NCBI GenBank assembly: GCA_903904755.1 | Contig: CAIVDV010000047.1 | Coordinates: 1 to 64,000, forward strand | DNA length: 64,000 bases | Reading direction: 5' to 3' | From: an uncultured Acidobacteriaceae bacterium | GTDB taxonomy: Bacteria; Acidobacteriota; Terriglobia; Terriglobales; Acidobacteriaceae | Part shown: positions 42,398 to 51,036 of the stretch, piece by piece | Position numbering within the stretch: position 1 is the first letter of the stretch | How the letters are laid out: each line of letters opens with the position of its first letter | Notes under the pieces: model-generated | Database searches by the model: none | What the model was told of the DNA's origin: nothing | What the model saw: the letters and a program-made list of their open reading frames with translations, nothing else | Program-made: the position numbers and the translations under genes

Positions 42398-42694
42398 ATG
42401 ATTCCTCTTACCCGTCTGAACGGGACACCGATGCTGGTCAACAGCGATTTGGTCAAGCTGGCCGAGTCCTCACCGGACACCATGCTCACCCTCATTCACG
42501 GAGAAAAACTCATCGTCCGGGAAAGCTGCGACGAAGTGCTGATGCGCATCCTTGCGTACCGGGCCAGGCTGCTGGCGCTGGTGGCCTCCACCTCGCCCGA
42601 TGCAGAGATTCATCGGCTGGTGGCAATGGCAAGTCTAACCCCATCGCAACTGTCGCCGGACGACTTGGCACCCGACCTGAAAAAGACCAGCTGA
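42398..42694 (+). CDS. flbD: FlbD family flagellar protein
   Basis: 98 residues from ATG 42398, with CAGGAGG 5 nt upstream. FlbD is a small protein that sits beside flagellar genes in many spirochaetes, Firmicutes and other bacteria. The conserved motif is IPLTRLNGTPMLVNSDLV at the start, then SSPDTMLTLIHGEKLIVRES. A helical C-terminal extension of about 40 residues follows. Its precise role is not established. It is not the transcription factor called FlbD in Caulobacter. motA follows after 32 bp. Confidence 0.88.
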   Translation: MIPLTRLNGTPMLVNSDLVKLAESSPDTMLTLIHGEKLIVRESCDEVLMRILAYRARLLALVASTSPDAEIHRLVAMASLTPSQLSPDDLAPDLKKTS

Positions 42695-42726
42695 ACACCT
42701 GCTGACCTCACCGAACAGGAGCAATT

Positions 42727-43503
42727 ATGGACAAGGCAAGCATTGGGGGCGTTCTGCTGGCGCTTACCGGCATCCTGGCCGGGCTGTTGATGGAAGGCGG
42801 CAACCTGGGCCAGATTCTGCAGCCCACCGCTGCGCTGATTGTTTTTGGCGGCACGCTGGGAGCGGTGATGCTGCAGTTTCCGCTTGCCACCGTAATGGCG
42901 GCCTTCAAGCGCCTCATTCACGTCTTCATCCACCCCGGGGAGCGCAACCAGCGGCTGATTCTGCAACTGGTGACCTTTGCCAACAAGGCGCGGCGTTCGG
43001 GCGTGGTTTCGCTCGATGCCGACCTGAAGACCATTGAGGAGCCCTTCCTGCGGCAGGCGCTGACGCTGGCCGTGGACGGTACCGAACCCGCCGAACTGCG
43101 CAAGATCATGGCGCTGGCGATGGATACTCGTTCCGAAGGCGAGGAGCGGCTGCCTGCCGTCTTTGAGTCGGCCGGCGGATTTTCCCCGACGGTGGGTATT
43201 CTGGGCGCGGTGCTGGGCCTTATCCAGGTCATGCAGCACCTGGACAAGATTGACGAGGTTGGCCGCGGCATCGCCGTTGCCTTTGTAGCCACCATCTACG
43301 GGGTCGGTGCGGCAAATCTCTTCTTTCTCCCCTCTGCCGGCAAGCTGCGCATCCGCCTTAGGGAAGAGCAACAAAGCCGCGAGATGATGCTGGAAGGAGT
43401 TGTGAGCATTCTGGAGGGCATCAATCCGCGGATGCTGGAAGTGAAGCTTTCCGGCTTTACCGACATGGCTTCCACCGCGACAACCAGGGAGCAGCAGGCA
43501 TGA
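42727..43503 (+). CDS. motA: Flagellar motor stator protein MotA
   Basis: 258 residues, with AGGAG upstream. MotA is the membrane half of the proton- or sodium-driven stator that turns the rotor. Four membrane helices are visible, and the cytoplasmic loop includes LRKIMALAMDTRSEGEERLP; the ESAGGFSPTVGILGAVLGLI segment marks the third helix. The Gly-Ala-Thr-rich first helix (GGVLLALTGILAGLLMEGG) fits the family. Its stop codon overlaps the motB start by 4 bp. Confidence 0.93.
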   Translation: MDKASIGGVLLALTGILAGLLMEGGNLGQILQPTAALIVFGGTLGAVMLQFPLATVMAAFKRLIHVFIHPGERNQRLILQLVTFANKARRSGVVSLDADLKTIEEPFLRQALTLAVDGTEPAELRKIMALAMDTRSEGEERLPAVFESAGGFSPTVGILGAVLGLIQVMQHLDKIDEVGRGIAVAFVATIYGVGAANLFFLPSAGKLRIRLREEQQSREMMLEGVVSILEGINPRMLEVKLSGFTDMASTATTREQQA

Positions 43504-44321
43504 GCCGCCGTAAACCTGCCGAACATCTGAATCACGAGCGGTGGCTGGTCTCGTATGCGGACTTCATTACCCTGCTGTTCGCGTTCTTTGTGGTGCTCTA
43601 CGCCACGTCAAAGGCAGACCAGCGCAAGCAGCAGCTGGTGGCGCAGTCCATTGACTCGGCATTTCAGTCACTTGGCATCTTTGCCGACAGTGCGCGGAAG
43701 CCGGCGCCCGGCAAGGTGAACAGCGGCGCATCCGCCGACCAACCGGTGACGCCGATGAACATTGTGATGGGCGAGGATGTGCTGGCCCCGGCACAGGTCA
43801 AAGAAGACCTGGAGCAGTTGAGCCGGCATATGCAGCAGTTGCTGGCTGATCAGATTGCCCAGCACACAGTCTCCGTGAAGATGGGCAAGGACGGGCTGAT
43901 CATCAGCCTGAAAGAAGCGGGGTTTTATGACTCTGGCTCGGCCACGCCGCACACTGAGGCGCTGCCGGTTCTTGGTCGGGTTGCCCAGGCGCTGGGAAAG
44001 ACCGCTTACGACCTGCGGATTGAGGGCCACACAGACAACGTGCCGATTCACAACGCGGAGTTTGACTCAAACTGGGAGCTCTCGTCGGCGCGGGCAACGC
44101 ACCTGGCGCGCGTCTTTCTGGCATCCGGATCCATTCCGCCGGAGCGGCTTTCAGCCAGTGGATATGCCGAGTATCACCCGGTGGCGACCAATGCCACGGC
44201 CGAGGGGCGGGCGGAAAACCGGCGGGTAGACCTGCTGATACTGCCGCGCACACGGACCAACCTGACCATGCCCTGGGGCGACAGCAACCGGCAAAGCTGG
44301 CGCAAGATCACCGACGAATGA
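43500..44321 (+). CDS. motB: Flagellar motor stator protein MotB
   Basis: 273 residues, overlapping motA by 4 bp. MotB anchors the stator to peptidoglycan and carries the ion-binding Asp of the channel. The single membrane helix has SYADFITLLFAFFVVLYATS, in which Asp is the conserved ion site. A linker leads to an OmpA-like domain with GHTDNVPIHN, SSARATHLARVF and AENRRVDLLILP. The presence of the complete pair shows that the flagellum is powered by this locus. The N-terminus is unremarkable and no second stator pair is in the window. Confidence 0.93.
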   Translation: MSRRKPAEHLNHERWLVSYADFITLLFAFFVVLYATSKADQRKQQLVAQSIDSAFQSLGIFADSARKPAPGKVNSGASADQPVTPMNIVMGEDVLAPAQVKEDLEQLSRHMQQLLADQIAQHTVSVKMGKDGLIISLKEAGFYDSGSATPHTEALPVLGRVAQALGKTAYDLRIEGHTDNVPIHNAEFDSNWELSSARATHLARVFLASGSIPPERLSASGYAEYHPVATNATAEGRAENRRVDLLILPRTRTNLTMPWGDSNRQSWRKITDE

Positions 44322-44420
44322 GGTCGGCCGGCCGGAGAGATGCAGTGGCATCAAAATCCGCAATATCTCAGCCCCAGGCAGCGGGAGCACAGCGGGCACG
44401 CCGCTTGTTACCATGAAGCT

Positions 44421-44822
44421 GTGCCGCTGACGACGCCCCAACCCGAGTTGACGCCCCAGGATGCCGCCCGGCTGGACGCGCATCTGCAGCAGGGGCAGGA
44501 CTTGCTTGCGGACGACGACAGCGCGGGGGCGGAAAAGGCTTTCCGACACGCTCTCGCATTGGACGCAGGCAACGTTGAAGCGCACCACGGGCTGATTCGC
44601 GCGCTCACCGAGCAGGGGCGGCCGGAGGGCGCGATCGCTGCGGCGCTGGCCCTCACAGTGCTCACTCCAAGCGATCCGCTGGCCCATGCCGGGCTTTCCA
44701 TTGCGCTGATGCGCGCCGGGCATATCCAGCAGGCTGAGGCCGCCGGAGCCAGGGCACGAATTCTGGAATGGAAGCAGCAACTGACCTCTCCCGCACCCTC
44801 TGAGGCGTTTCCCATTGCCTGA
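44421..44822 (+). CDS. TPR-like repeat protein
   Basis: 133 residues from a GTG at 44421. Residues 10-110 form about three helical hairpins of tetratricopeptide type (QGQDLLADDDSAGAEKAFRHALALD, NVEAHHGLIRALTEQGRPEGAIAAAL-type repeats). It probably serves as a protein-binding adaptor; no partner can be named. An upstream ATG at 44340 lies right behind GGAGAG, too close to work as a binding site, so the start is unclear. The 3' end overlaps the next gene by 8 bp. It follows motAB after 99 bp but may not be flagellar. Confidence 0.6.
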   Translation: MPLTTPQPELTPQDAARLDAHLQQGQDLLADDDSAGAEKAFRHALALDAGNVEAHHGLIRALTEQGRPEGAIAAALALTVLTPSDPLAHAGLSIALMRAGHIQQAEAAGARARILEWKQQLTSPAPSEAFPIA

Positions 44823-45669
44823 GCGACCGGCCAAATCGCGCCGCGCCCGCAGCGAGGAATCGCTCAGTTATCCGCTGTTTACTGAGCCTTCTCCGATTCG
44901 GTCGATTCTGCCGGAGGCCGCAAACTCCCCCGCCCCAGTGGCGCCGCCAAAGACCGTTCCAAGCGCAGTTCCTCCTCCGTTGTCCAGCCAGGATATCGTC
45001 CAGATCTTTGAGCAGGAGTACCGCAACCTGCGGCCCCGCGCGCCCATGCCGCCGTTCCGGATAAAATTCCGGCGGTTTGTCTCGCTCAACACCACGATCC
45101 GGCTGCGGGAAGAGATGCTGCATGTCTCACTTTCAGACATTCTGGAAGGCGCGCCGGAGTCGGTGCTGCGGGCCATCGCCCACATCCTGATTGCGAAAAT
45201 CTACAAGAAACCCATCGACCCCGGCCACAACAACCGCTACAAGCGCTTCCAGTACTCTGAACCCGTGGCGAGGCGCACGGAACAGACGCGCTCCGTTCGC
45301 GGGGCCAAGCGGATTCTGGGGCCCGAAGGGCACTATTATCACCTGGACAAGGTCTTTGACGAGCTGAACGAACGCTTCTTCCAGAACCTGCTCGGCCGCC
45401 CCACCCTCACCTGGAGCGAGCACCATGCCCGCCGCCTCCTGGGCCACTACGACGCCGCTCACAACACCATCGTCGTCAGCAAAATCTTCGACCGGCCCTC
45501 CAGCCCGCGCTACGCCATCGAATACCTGCTCTACCACGAGATGCTGCATCTGAAGCACCCGGTCAGCGTCCGCGGCACACGGCGGTGCGTGCACTCCCCA
45601 GCCTTCCGTGCCGACGAAAAACGCTTCCCGCAATTGAAGGAAGCGTTGGCATTTTTGAAGCGGCTTTAG
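44815..45669 (+). CDS. SprT-like zinc metallopeptidase domain protein
   Basis: 284 residues from a TTG at 44815 that overlaps the TPR gene by 8 bp, suggesting translational coupling. Residues 1-55 are a Pro/Ala-rich disordered region. The core holds the zinc motif HEMLH in YLLYHEMLHLKHP, with a further histidine in RCVHSPAFRADEKRFP, the pattern of SprT-like proteases. An earlier block (NTTIRLREEMLHVSLSDILEG) is family-specific. SprT-like proteins of bacteria may act on protein-DNA crosslinks, but their substrates are largely unknown. The protein has no signal peptide and should be cytoplasmic. Confidence 0.75.
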   Translation: MPERPAKSRRARSEESLSYPLFTEPSPIRSILPEAANSPAPVAPPKTVPSAVPPPLSSQDIVQIFEQEYRNLRPRAPMPPFRIKFRRFVSLNTTIRLREEMLHVSLSDILEGAPESVLRAIAHILIAKIYKKPIDPGHNNRYKRFQYSEPVARRTEQTRSVRGAKRILGPEGHYYHLDKVFDELNERFFQNLLGRPTLTWSEHHARRLLGHYDAAHNTIVVSKIFDRPSSPRYAIEYLLYHEMLHLKHPVSVRGTRRCVHSPAFRADEKRFPQLKEALAFLKRL

Positions 45670-45690
45670 GATGTCTGCGGGTTGGCCCCG

Positions 45691-46917
45691 CTATTTCCGC
45701 ACCACAATCGGCACCTGTTCCAAAATCTCCAGCCCAAAGCCTTCCAGCGCCGGAATGTGCATCGGAGTATTTGAAATCAGCCGAATCCGGTGAATCCCCA
45801 GATCCGACAAAATCTGCCCACCCAGGCCAACCGAGCGGATGATGCGGCGGTGGCGCTCGTCCGGCTGCTCCTGCTGGCGCAGTTCCTTGTGGTGCAGCAA
45901 TCGGCACTGGCCGTTCACTTGCTCCATCTCAAAACCGCGGCTGGTGTTGTGCAGGTAGACGATTGCTCCGCAACCGGCTTCGGCAATCATGCGCATCGAT
46001 TCATCCAGCACCTCGCGGCACTGGCAGTCGGCGCCGAAAACGTCGCCGGCGGTGCAGCGCGTATGCACGCGCACCAGCACATTCTTGCCGCAAGTGGCGC
46101 AGTTGCCCTCGTGGCAGCAGAGCGCGCCGTAAACCAGCGCCAGGTGGCTTTCGCCGCCATTCACTTCACTCTGGTAGGCAATCATGCGGAACTCGCCGTG
46201 GCTGGTCTGGATGCGGCTTTCGCCGGCGCGCTTGATGTAGCGCTCGTGCTGCAACCGGTAGCGGATGAGTTCAGCAACGGTGAGCATCTTCATGCCATGC
46301 TCGCGGCAGAACTCGATCAGGTCGGGGACACGGGCCATGGTGCCGTCGTCCTTCATGATTTCGCAGATCACCCCAGCCGGAGCCAGTCCGGCCATGCGGG
46401 CCAGATCAACCGATGCCTCGGTTTGACCGGCGCGAACCAGCACGCCGCCCTTGCGGGCGCGCAGCGGAAAGACGTGCCCTGGACGGGCGAGATCGCCGGC
46501 AACAGCCTCCGGCGCGATGGCTGTCTTGATGGTGTGGGCGCGGTCGTAGGCGGAGATGCCGGTGGTCACGCCCTCGCGGGCCTCGATGCTCTCAGTAAAC
46601 GCCGTGCCAAAGCGCGACGAATTCCGCTGCGACATCGGCGGCAGATTCAGATGGTCGGCGCGCTCTTCCGTCATGGTCAGGCAGACGAGCCCGCGGCCAT
46701 GCTTGGCCATGAAGTTGATGGCCTCAGGGGTCACGAACTCGGCGGCCAGGGTCAGGTCGCCTTCGTTTTCACGGTCCTCGTCGTCCACCACAATCAGCAT
46801 GCGGCCGGCGCGAATCTCTGCGATGGCGGTGGGTACATCCACAAACGGGTCTGCCGGCAGGTGACCGGGGCGGAGATCAGCGGAAATCGTAGTGGTGGAC
46901 ATAGTCGGCACTCTCAT
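45691..46917 (-). CDS. ribBA: RibBA: DHBP synthase fused to a degenerate GTP cyclohydrolase II domain
   Basis: 408 residues from ATG 46917. The N-terminal DHBP synthase domain converts ribulose 5-phosphate into 3,4-dihydroxy-2-butanone 4-phosphate for riboflavin. It has [19 protein letters not shown] and [17 protein letters not shown], where Gln replaces the His found in E. coli RibB; I recall this variant from other phyla. The C-terminal GTP cyclohydrolase II-like domain has cysteines at 288, 298 and 300, but the motif is one residue shorter ([12 protein letters not shown]) and the catalytic EGRGIGL stretch reads [10 protein letters not shown]. That half is probably inactive in GTP hydrolysis. 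The separate ribA (3756-4400) would supply the activity. Confidence 0.85.
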   Translation of the reverse strand: MRVPTMSTTTISADLRPGHLPADPFVDVPTAIAEIRAGRMLIVVDDEDRENEGDLTLAAEFVTPEAINFMAKHGRGLVCLTMTEERADHLNLPPMSQRNSSRFGTAFTESIEAREGVTTGISAYDRAHTIKTAIAPEAVAGDLARPGHVFPLRARKGGVLVRAGQTEASVDLARMAGLAPAGVICEIMKDDGTMARVPDLIEFCREHGMKMLTVAELIRYRLQHERYIKRAGESRIQTSHGEFRMIAYQSEVNGGESHLALVYGALCCHEGNCATCGKNVLVRVHTRCTAGDVFGADCQCREVLDESMRMIAEAGCGAIVYLHNTSRGFEMEQVNGQCRLLHHKELRQQEQPDERHRRIIRSVGLGGQILSDLGIHRIRLISNTPMHIPALEGFGLEILEQVPIVVRK

Positions 46918-46940
46918 TGTCTCCCACCGCCCCGGAAAGA

Positions 46941-46977
46941 ACAAAGGCGCCGTTCCCGTGGATGGGAACAGCGCCTT
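46941..46977 (-). terminator. Terminator of the small 75-residue gene
   Basis: On the minus strand a hairpin of AAGGCGC and GTTCCC arms, with one mismatch, closes a 6-nt loop at 46944-46977. It is followed by TTTGTTCTTTCC. It separates the small gene from ribBA. Confidence 0.75.
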
Positions 46978-47014
46978 GATTGGGTAAAAGTTCTCCCGCA
47001 GGGGGAAAACGAAA

Positions 47015-47242
47015 TTAGAGGGTGGATTCGATCTCAAAGCCCCAGGCCTCAAGAAGCGCCTCAGGGATATACTTCGAATTCCGATTGCGGCGAGCCCATT
47101 CGCGAAGACGGGTAGACCGGATGTACTGATCCGGGGTCAACTTGAATTCCTTCACGATCTGCTCAAAGGAAGTAACGGTAGGGACAACCGGGCCGATGGG
47201 CTCTGGCTTGCCCCAGTTCGGATTACCACGACGCTTTGCCAT
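47015..47242 (-). CDS. Small basic conserved-looking protein, unknown function
   Basis: 75 residues from ATG 47242, with AGAGGA 9 nt upstream. The N-terminus MAKRRGNPNWGKPEPIGPVV is basic and Pro/Gly-rich, and is followed by helical segments (TSFEQIVKEFKLTPDQYIRS, LREWARRNRNSKYIPEALLEAW). Basic patch plus short helices would suit a small nucleic-acid-binding protein, but I do not recognise the family. It is a stand-alone unit: a near-consensus promoter at 47377-47405, a leader of about 125 nt and its own terminator. That and the helix-rich composition make it a likely real, well-expressed gene. Confidence 0.75.
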   Translation of the reverse strand: MAKRRGNPNWGKPEPIGPVVPTVTSFEQIVKEFKLTPDQYIRSTRLREWARRNRNSKYIPEALLEAWGFEIESTL

Positions 47243-47619
47243 CGATTTCCAATCCTCTTTGGGAAGATAAGGTACGAGTGTTACCTGAAAAATGCCTCGC
47301 GTTCGACTATTCCGGCCAACAGTGAAATGCTCAGAACAGGGGGTGGGTGACTTAGCGAGGAACTCGAATTTCTCTTATTTTAAGGATTTTTTCTTCAAAA
47401 ATCAATAGCAAAATGACCTTTGCAAGCGTTTACTTCATGCCCTGCAAACGGCTGGCATCTGCGAATTTAAGCCTCGTATTTTCAGAGATGTACTGCGCCG
47501 AAATGCCCTCTTTTCCTCCGTCTCACAGCGTGAAACGCACGACTTTTCTTTCGTCTCTTTTCGGCGGCTTCCCAGGGCTTCTTCCACCGCCCTTGCGCTA
47601 TCCTTGAACAAGAACCATC
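47243..47619. other. Gene-free 377 bp, leader and promoter of the small gene
   Basis: The AT-rich core at 47370-47410 holds a near-consensus minus-strand promoter (listed separately). From its predicted start near 47370 a leader of about 125 nt runs to the small gene. The leader does not match a riboswitch I recognise. The part from 47410 to 47619 would carry the promoter of the plus-strand secreted protein gene; I see no clear boxes there. Confidence 0.5.
47377..47405 (-). promoter_or_regulatory. Sigma-70-type promoter of the small basic protein gene
   Basis: On the minus strand the -35 box TTGATT (47400-47405) and the -10 box TAAAAT (47377-47382) are 17 bp apart, close to consensus in both boxes and spacing. 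The predicted start lies near 47370, 128 bp before the ATG at 47242. Confidence 0.65.
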
Positions 47620-48219
47620 ATGCGCCGTTTTCTTCTTGTTTTGATTGCCTTTTCTCTTGTCTTGCTTGCCCTGCCCCGCCCCGGCCATGCCGTGGAGCTG
47701 AAGGTGAGCCGCCAGGCGCTGGACCGCACCCTGCAGCAGCAGCTTTTCAGCTCAGCCGATGGCCGCTATTACCTCAAGGGCGATGCCAAGTCCGCCTGCT
47801 CGGTCTACGCAGAAAAGGCCACGCTCAGCTTTGTCCAGGACCGCATCTTTGTCACCGTGAAGATTCACGCCACCCTGGGCACCGGCATCGGCGGCAAGTG
47901 CCTGGGTATTTCGCTGAACCCGACTGCGATTGTGAGCATGCTGCCGGATTCCGAAGGCGAATCCATCGGCTTTCGCGATGCCAGGGTGGAGCAGATCAGC
48001 AACTCCAAAGAGCTGAATTTCCTGCTGACGCCCTTCCTCAGCCACCAGGTACCCAGCAGCATGAAGGTGAACGCCGCCGACATTCTGCGCCAGTCGCTGG
48101 TGGGCTCAGCCAAGACGACAGGCTTCGACATCACCCTGACACGGCTGAAGATTCACTCCATGGTCATCGCCGGCGACAACCTGGTGGTGGACGCTGACGG
48201 CGACCTGACCCTGAAGTAG
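47620..48219 (+). CDS. Secreted protein of unknown function
   Basis: 199 residues. A clear signal peptide (RRFLLVLIAFSLVLLALP, ending PGHA) shows export. The mature part is beta-strand rich, starting VELKVSRQALDRTLQQQLFS and with two cysteines (SACSVYAEK and GGKCLGISL) that could pair. Residues late in the protein (VNAADILRQSLVGSAKTTG) look like an amphipathic helix. The overall pattern resembles lipid-binding or barrel-like envelope proteins, but I do not recognise the family. It abuts the convergent esterase gene with no spacer, stop to stop. Confidence 0.65.
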   Translation: MRRFLLVLIAFSLVLLALPRPGHAVELKVSRQALDRTLQQQLFSSADGRYYLKGDAKSACSVYAEKATLSFVQDRIFVTVKIHATLGTGIGGKCLGISLNPTAIVSMLPDSEGESIGFRDARVEQISNSKELNFLLTPFLSHQVPSSMKVNAADILRQSLVGSAKTTGFDITLTRLKIHSMVIAGDNLVVDADGDLTLK

Positions 48220-49326
48220 CTACTTCCCCGCCCCGTAGCCGTGCCAAACGTACTCCAGCGCCTCTGCCAACGTCTGATCGCGGGTGCGCCAGTCTACGTG
48301 TCCGGCGTTTTTCGCAAAGACAAACTGGTAGTGGTAGCCCGCGCCGGCCAACGCCTTGGCCATCAGCTCGTTGGCCAGCACCCAGTCGTGCATGCCGTCC
48401 CGCATCACATTGGGGTTGTACAGATCCCGGTCGCCCACCTCCATCCATATCCGAATGGGCTTGCGCGGCGTCTCGGCAACCAGATGCTCTACGTACTCCC
48501 AGGCCCCGTGCGGAGTGACCTCATTCGTTGGCCATTGCTGGTTGATCCACGTGCCGGAGTAGGCCAGCACGCGGTGGTACAGGTCCGGCCGATACCAGGC
48601 CATCGTCCACGCAACCGCCCCGCCGCTGCTGCCGCCCATAGCAGCGCGGGCCTCCGGGTCGTGGCTCAGCCGCACATGCGCCTGCGCCTCCACACGCGGC
48701 AACACCTGCGCCTCAACCCACTCGGCATATCTGGAGGAAAGCGTGTCGTACTCAAGCCCGCGCTCCGAGCCCTGCGCGTCGCCACCCCCGTTCTGGATGG
48801 AAATCGCCACCATCGGCGGCAGCTTCCCAGCGGCTATCTCGTTGTCCAGCACCGTAAACAGCAGCCGGTCCGGCCCATCCGCGCCCACGATAAACGGCGC
48901 CTCACTCCCCGAAACGTATTGCCGGGGCACGTAGACCGTGACCGTGCGCGTCCACGCCGCCGGGTGGCTGGTGGTCACAATCATGCGCGTGGGGTCGCTT
49001 GGATCAGCCTTGCCAAAGGTCCCGGGCTCGCGCGCAATGCCGGGGTAAAACCGGCTCTCCGCCGAGGTCATCAGAATCTCAACGATTTCACCCTGCGACA
49101 CCGCGGGATTGGCGGTTGCCTCCGGCGAAGGCGCATGCGTGGGCCCAAGGATGAAATTGCCGTCGGCGTCAGCTTTGGGAAGCGCACCATCCGGCAGCTC
49201 GGTCGCCGTGACGTAGCCGGACATGTGCGGGTCGCGGACCGGCGGTTCCGTGTGGACTGGTTGGGCAAGGCCAATGGCGGGGACGGCCATCGCGGCGACG
49301 AGGAAGACGATGCGGGGGAATGCCAT
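48220..49326 (-). CDS. Secreted alpha/beta-hydrolase esterase (enterochelin esterase-like)
   Basis: 368 residues from ATG 49326, with AGGAG 6 nt upstream. A signal peptide (FLVAAMAVPAIGLAQP) shows export. The fold is that of the putative esterase/Fes family. The nucleophile is the Ser in MGGSSGGAVAW, the acid is in MEVGDRDLYNP and the histidine in NAGHVDWRTR. A long N-terminal region (residues 20-120) with alternating Thr and Pro precedes the catalytic part. The substrate is uncertain: ester-linked siderophores, acetylated or feruloylated polysaccharides are the family's usual targets. It fits the polymer-degrading theme of the window. Confidence 0.8.
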   Translation of the reverse strand: MAFPRIVFLVAAMAVPAIGLAQPVHTEPPVRDPHMSGYVTATELPDGALPKADADGNFILGPTHAPSPEATANPAVSQGEIVEILMTSAESRFYPGIAREPGTFGKADPSDPTRMIVTTSHPAAWTRTVTVYVPRQYVSGSEAPFIVGADGPDRLLFTVLDNEIAAGKLPPMVAISIQNGGGDAQGSERGLEYDTLSSRYAEWVEAQVLPRVEAQAHVRLSHDPEARAAMGGSSGGAVAWTMAWYRPDLYHRVLAYSGTWINQQWPTNEVTPHGAWEYVEHLVAETPRKPIRIWMEVGDRDLYNPNVMRDGMHDWVLANELMAKALAGAGYHYQFVFAKNAGHVDWRTRDQTLAEALEYVWHGYGAGK

Positions 49327-49407
49327 GAATGCTCCTGCGGGGAGTTGCCGGCGGCAGCTGTTCCGGGTGAACCGAACTATATCAGCCCCACACTCCCCGT
49401 CGCAGCC

Positions 49408-50943
49408 CTACAGCCTCCCCGCCCCAATCAGCCCCGCTACCGCCTCAATATCCGGCCCCGGCACGCGGTCCTCCCCCAGGTGCGGCACCACGGCGCGAAT
49501 CGCCTCATGCGCCAGCGCAACCGCACGGCTGGGCCTCAGCGGCAGCCGGAAATCCAGCCCCTGGGCCGCGCACAGGCACTCAATCGCGAGAATATGCCGC
49601 AGGTTCTCAACCACCCGCCGCAGTTTGAGCGCGCCTGTCATGCCCATCGAAACATGGTCTTCCTTGCCGCCCGAGGTCGGCACCGAATCCGTCGACGACG
49701 GATGGCTGAGCACCTTGCACTCGTTCAACAGCGCCGCTGCCGCCACGTGCGCAATCATGTAGCCACTCGACAGACCTGCCTCCGGGGAAAGAAACGCCGG
49801 CAGCCCCTCGTTGATGTCAGGGTTGATGAGCCGGTCAATGCGCCGCTCGCTGATGCTGGCCAGATCCGTCAGCGCGATGGCGGCGTAGTCCAGCGCGTAG
49901 GCCAGCGGAGCCCCGTGGAAGTTGCCACCCGAAAGGACCGCTGGAGTGTCGCCCGGGAAGATTAACGGATTGTCTGTCGCCGAGCCGGCCTCGGTCTCGA
50001 GAATGCCGCGCACATGGGCCAGCACCCCCCGCACGGCCCCGTGCACCTGCGGCATGCAGCGCAGGCAGTAGGCGTCCTGCACGCGGGTGTCGTTGGCCAG
50101 GTGCGAATTGCGAATCTCGCTCTCCGCAAGCAGCCCAATCAGGTTCTGCGCCACGGCAATCTGCCCGGCGTGGGGACGGGCCTCGTGGATGCGCGGATCA
50201 AAGGCGACGGGAGTGCCCATCAGCGCTTCCAGGCTCATCGCTCCTGCCAGGTCCGCAGTACCGGCCAGGTGAATCGCCTCCAGCACGGCCAGTCCGCCCA
50301 CGGCATTCATCGCCTGGGTGCCGTTCAGCAGCGCCAGCCCTTCCTTCGCCGCCAGCGCCATCGGTGTGAGTCCTGCCAGGCGCATGGCTTCCCCACCCGG
50401 CAGCCGACGGCCCCGGTAAAACGCTTCCCCCTCGCCAATCACAACCAGCGCCAGGTGCGCCAGCGGAGCCAAATCGCCGCTTGCGCCCACAGATCCGCGC
50501 TCCGGGATGACCGGGGTTACGCCGCAGTTCAGCATGGCCACCAGCAACTCCAGCAGTGCCGGACGCACTCCGCTGAAGCCCCGCGCCAGCACATTCGCGC
50601 GCAACAGCAGCATTCCCCGTGCCTCGGCAATGCTCATTGGCTCGCCCAGCCCGCAGGCATGGCTGCGGACAAGGTTGGTCTGCAACTGCCCCAGTTTGTC
50701 AGCCGGGATGCTGACGTCAGCCAGCTTGCCGAAGCCGGTGTTGACCCCATACATGGTTTGCCCGGTGGCCAGAATCTCTTCAATCACGCGGCGGCTGGCT
50801 GCCAGGCGCTCCAGCGTCTCGGCCGAAACCACCACGGCTCGGCCCCCCGCAGCCACCTGGCCAATCGTTTCCAACGTCAGCGCCTCGCCCACCAGCGCAA
50901 CCGGGGTCAGCCCCTGCACACTCTCAAACCTGTTTCCACTCAT
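49408..50943 (-). CDS. hutH: Histidine ammonia-lyase
   Basis: 511 residues from ATG 50943, in which the AGGAG site is unusually close (1 nt), so a start slightly downstream is possible. The enzyme converts histidine to urocanate and ammonia, the first step of histidine breakdown. The Ala-Ser-Gly triad that forms the MIO cofactor is in SVGASGDLAPLAHL. NLVRSHACG holds the His of the substrate-specificity loop typical of histidine-specific enzymes. No hutU, hutI or hutG gene is adjacent. A divergent Lrp-type regulator, 93 bp away, is a plausible regulator. Confidence 0.92.
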   Translation of the reverse strand: MSGNRFESVQGLTPVALVGEALTLETIGQVAAGGRAVVVSAETLERLAASRRVIEEILATGQTMYGVNTGFGKLADVSIPADKLGQLQTNLVRSHACGLGEPMSIAEARGMLLLRANVLARGFSGVRPALLELLVAMLNCGVTPVIPERGSVGASGDLAPLAHLALVVIGEGEAFYRGRRLPGGEAMRLAGLTPMALAAKEGLALLNGTQAMNAVGGLAVLEAIHLAGTADLAGAMSLEALMGTPVAFDPRIHEARPHAGQIAVAQNLIGLLAESEIRNSHLANDTRVQDAYCLRCMPQVHGAVRGVLAHVRGILETEAGSATDNPLIFPGDTPAVLSGGNFHGAPLAYALDYAAIALTDLASISERRIDRLINPDINEGLPAFLSPEAGLSSGYMIAHVAAAALLNECKVLSHPSSTDSVPTSGGKEDHVSMGMTGALKLRRVVENLRHILAIECLCAAQGLDFRLPLRPSRAVALAHEAIRAVVPHLGEDRVPGPDIEAVAGLIGAGRL

Positions 50944-51036
50944 ACTCCTGATGCTAGGCAAGCCCCGAAACCCAGTACAGAATCTTTCCCCACCCGGTTT
51001 GCCATTTCATGCGGCATTCCACTACGCTTGTCTGCG

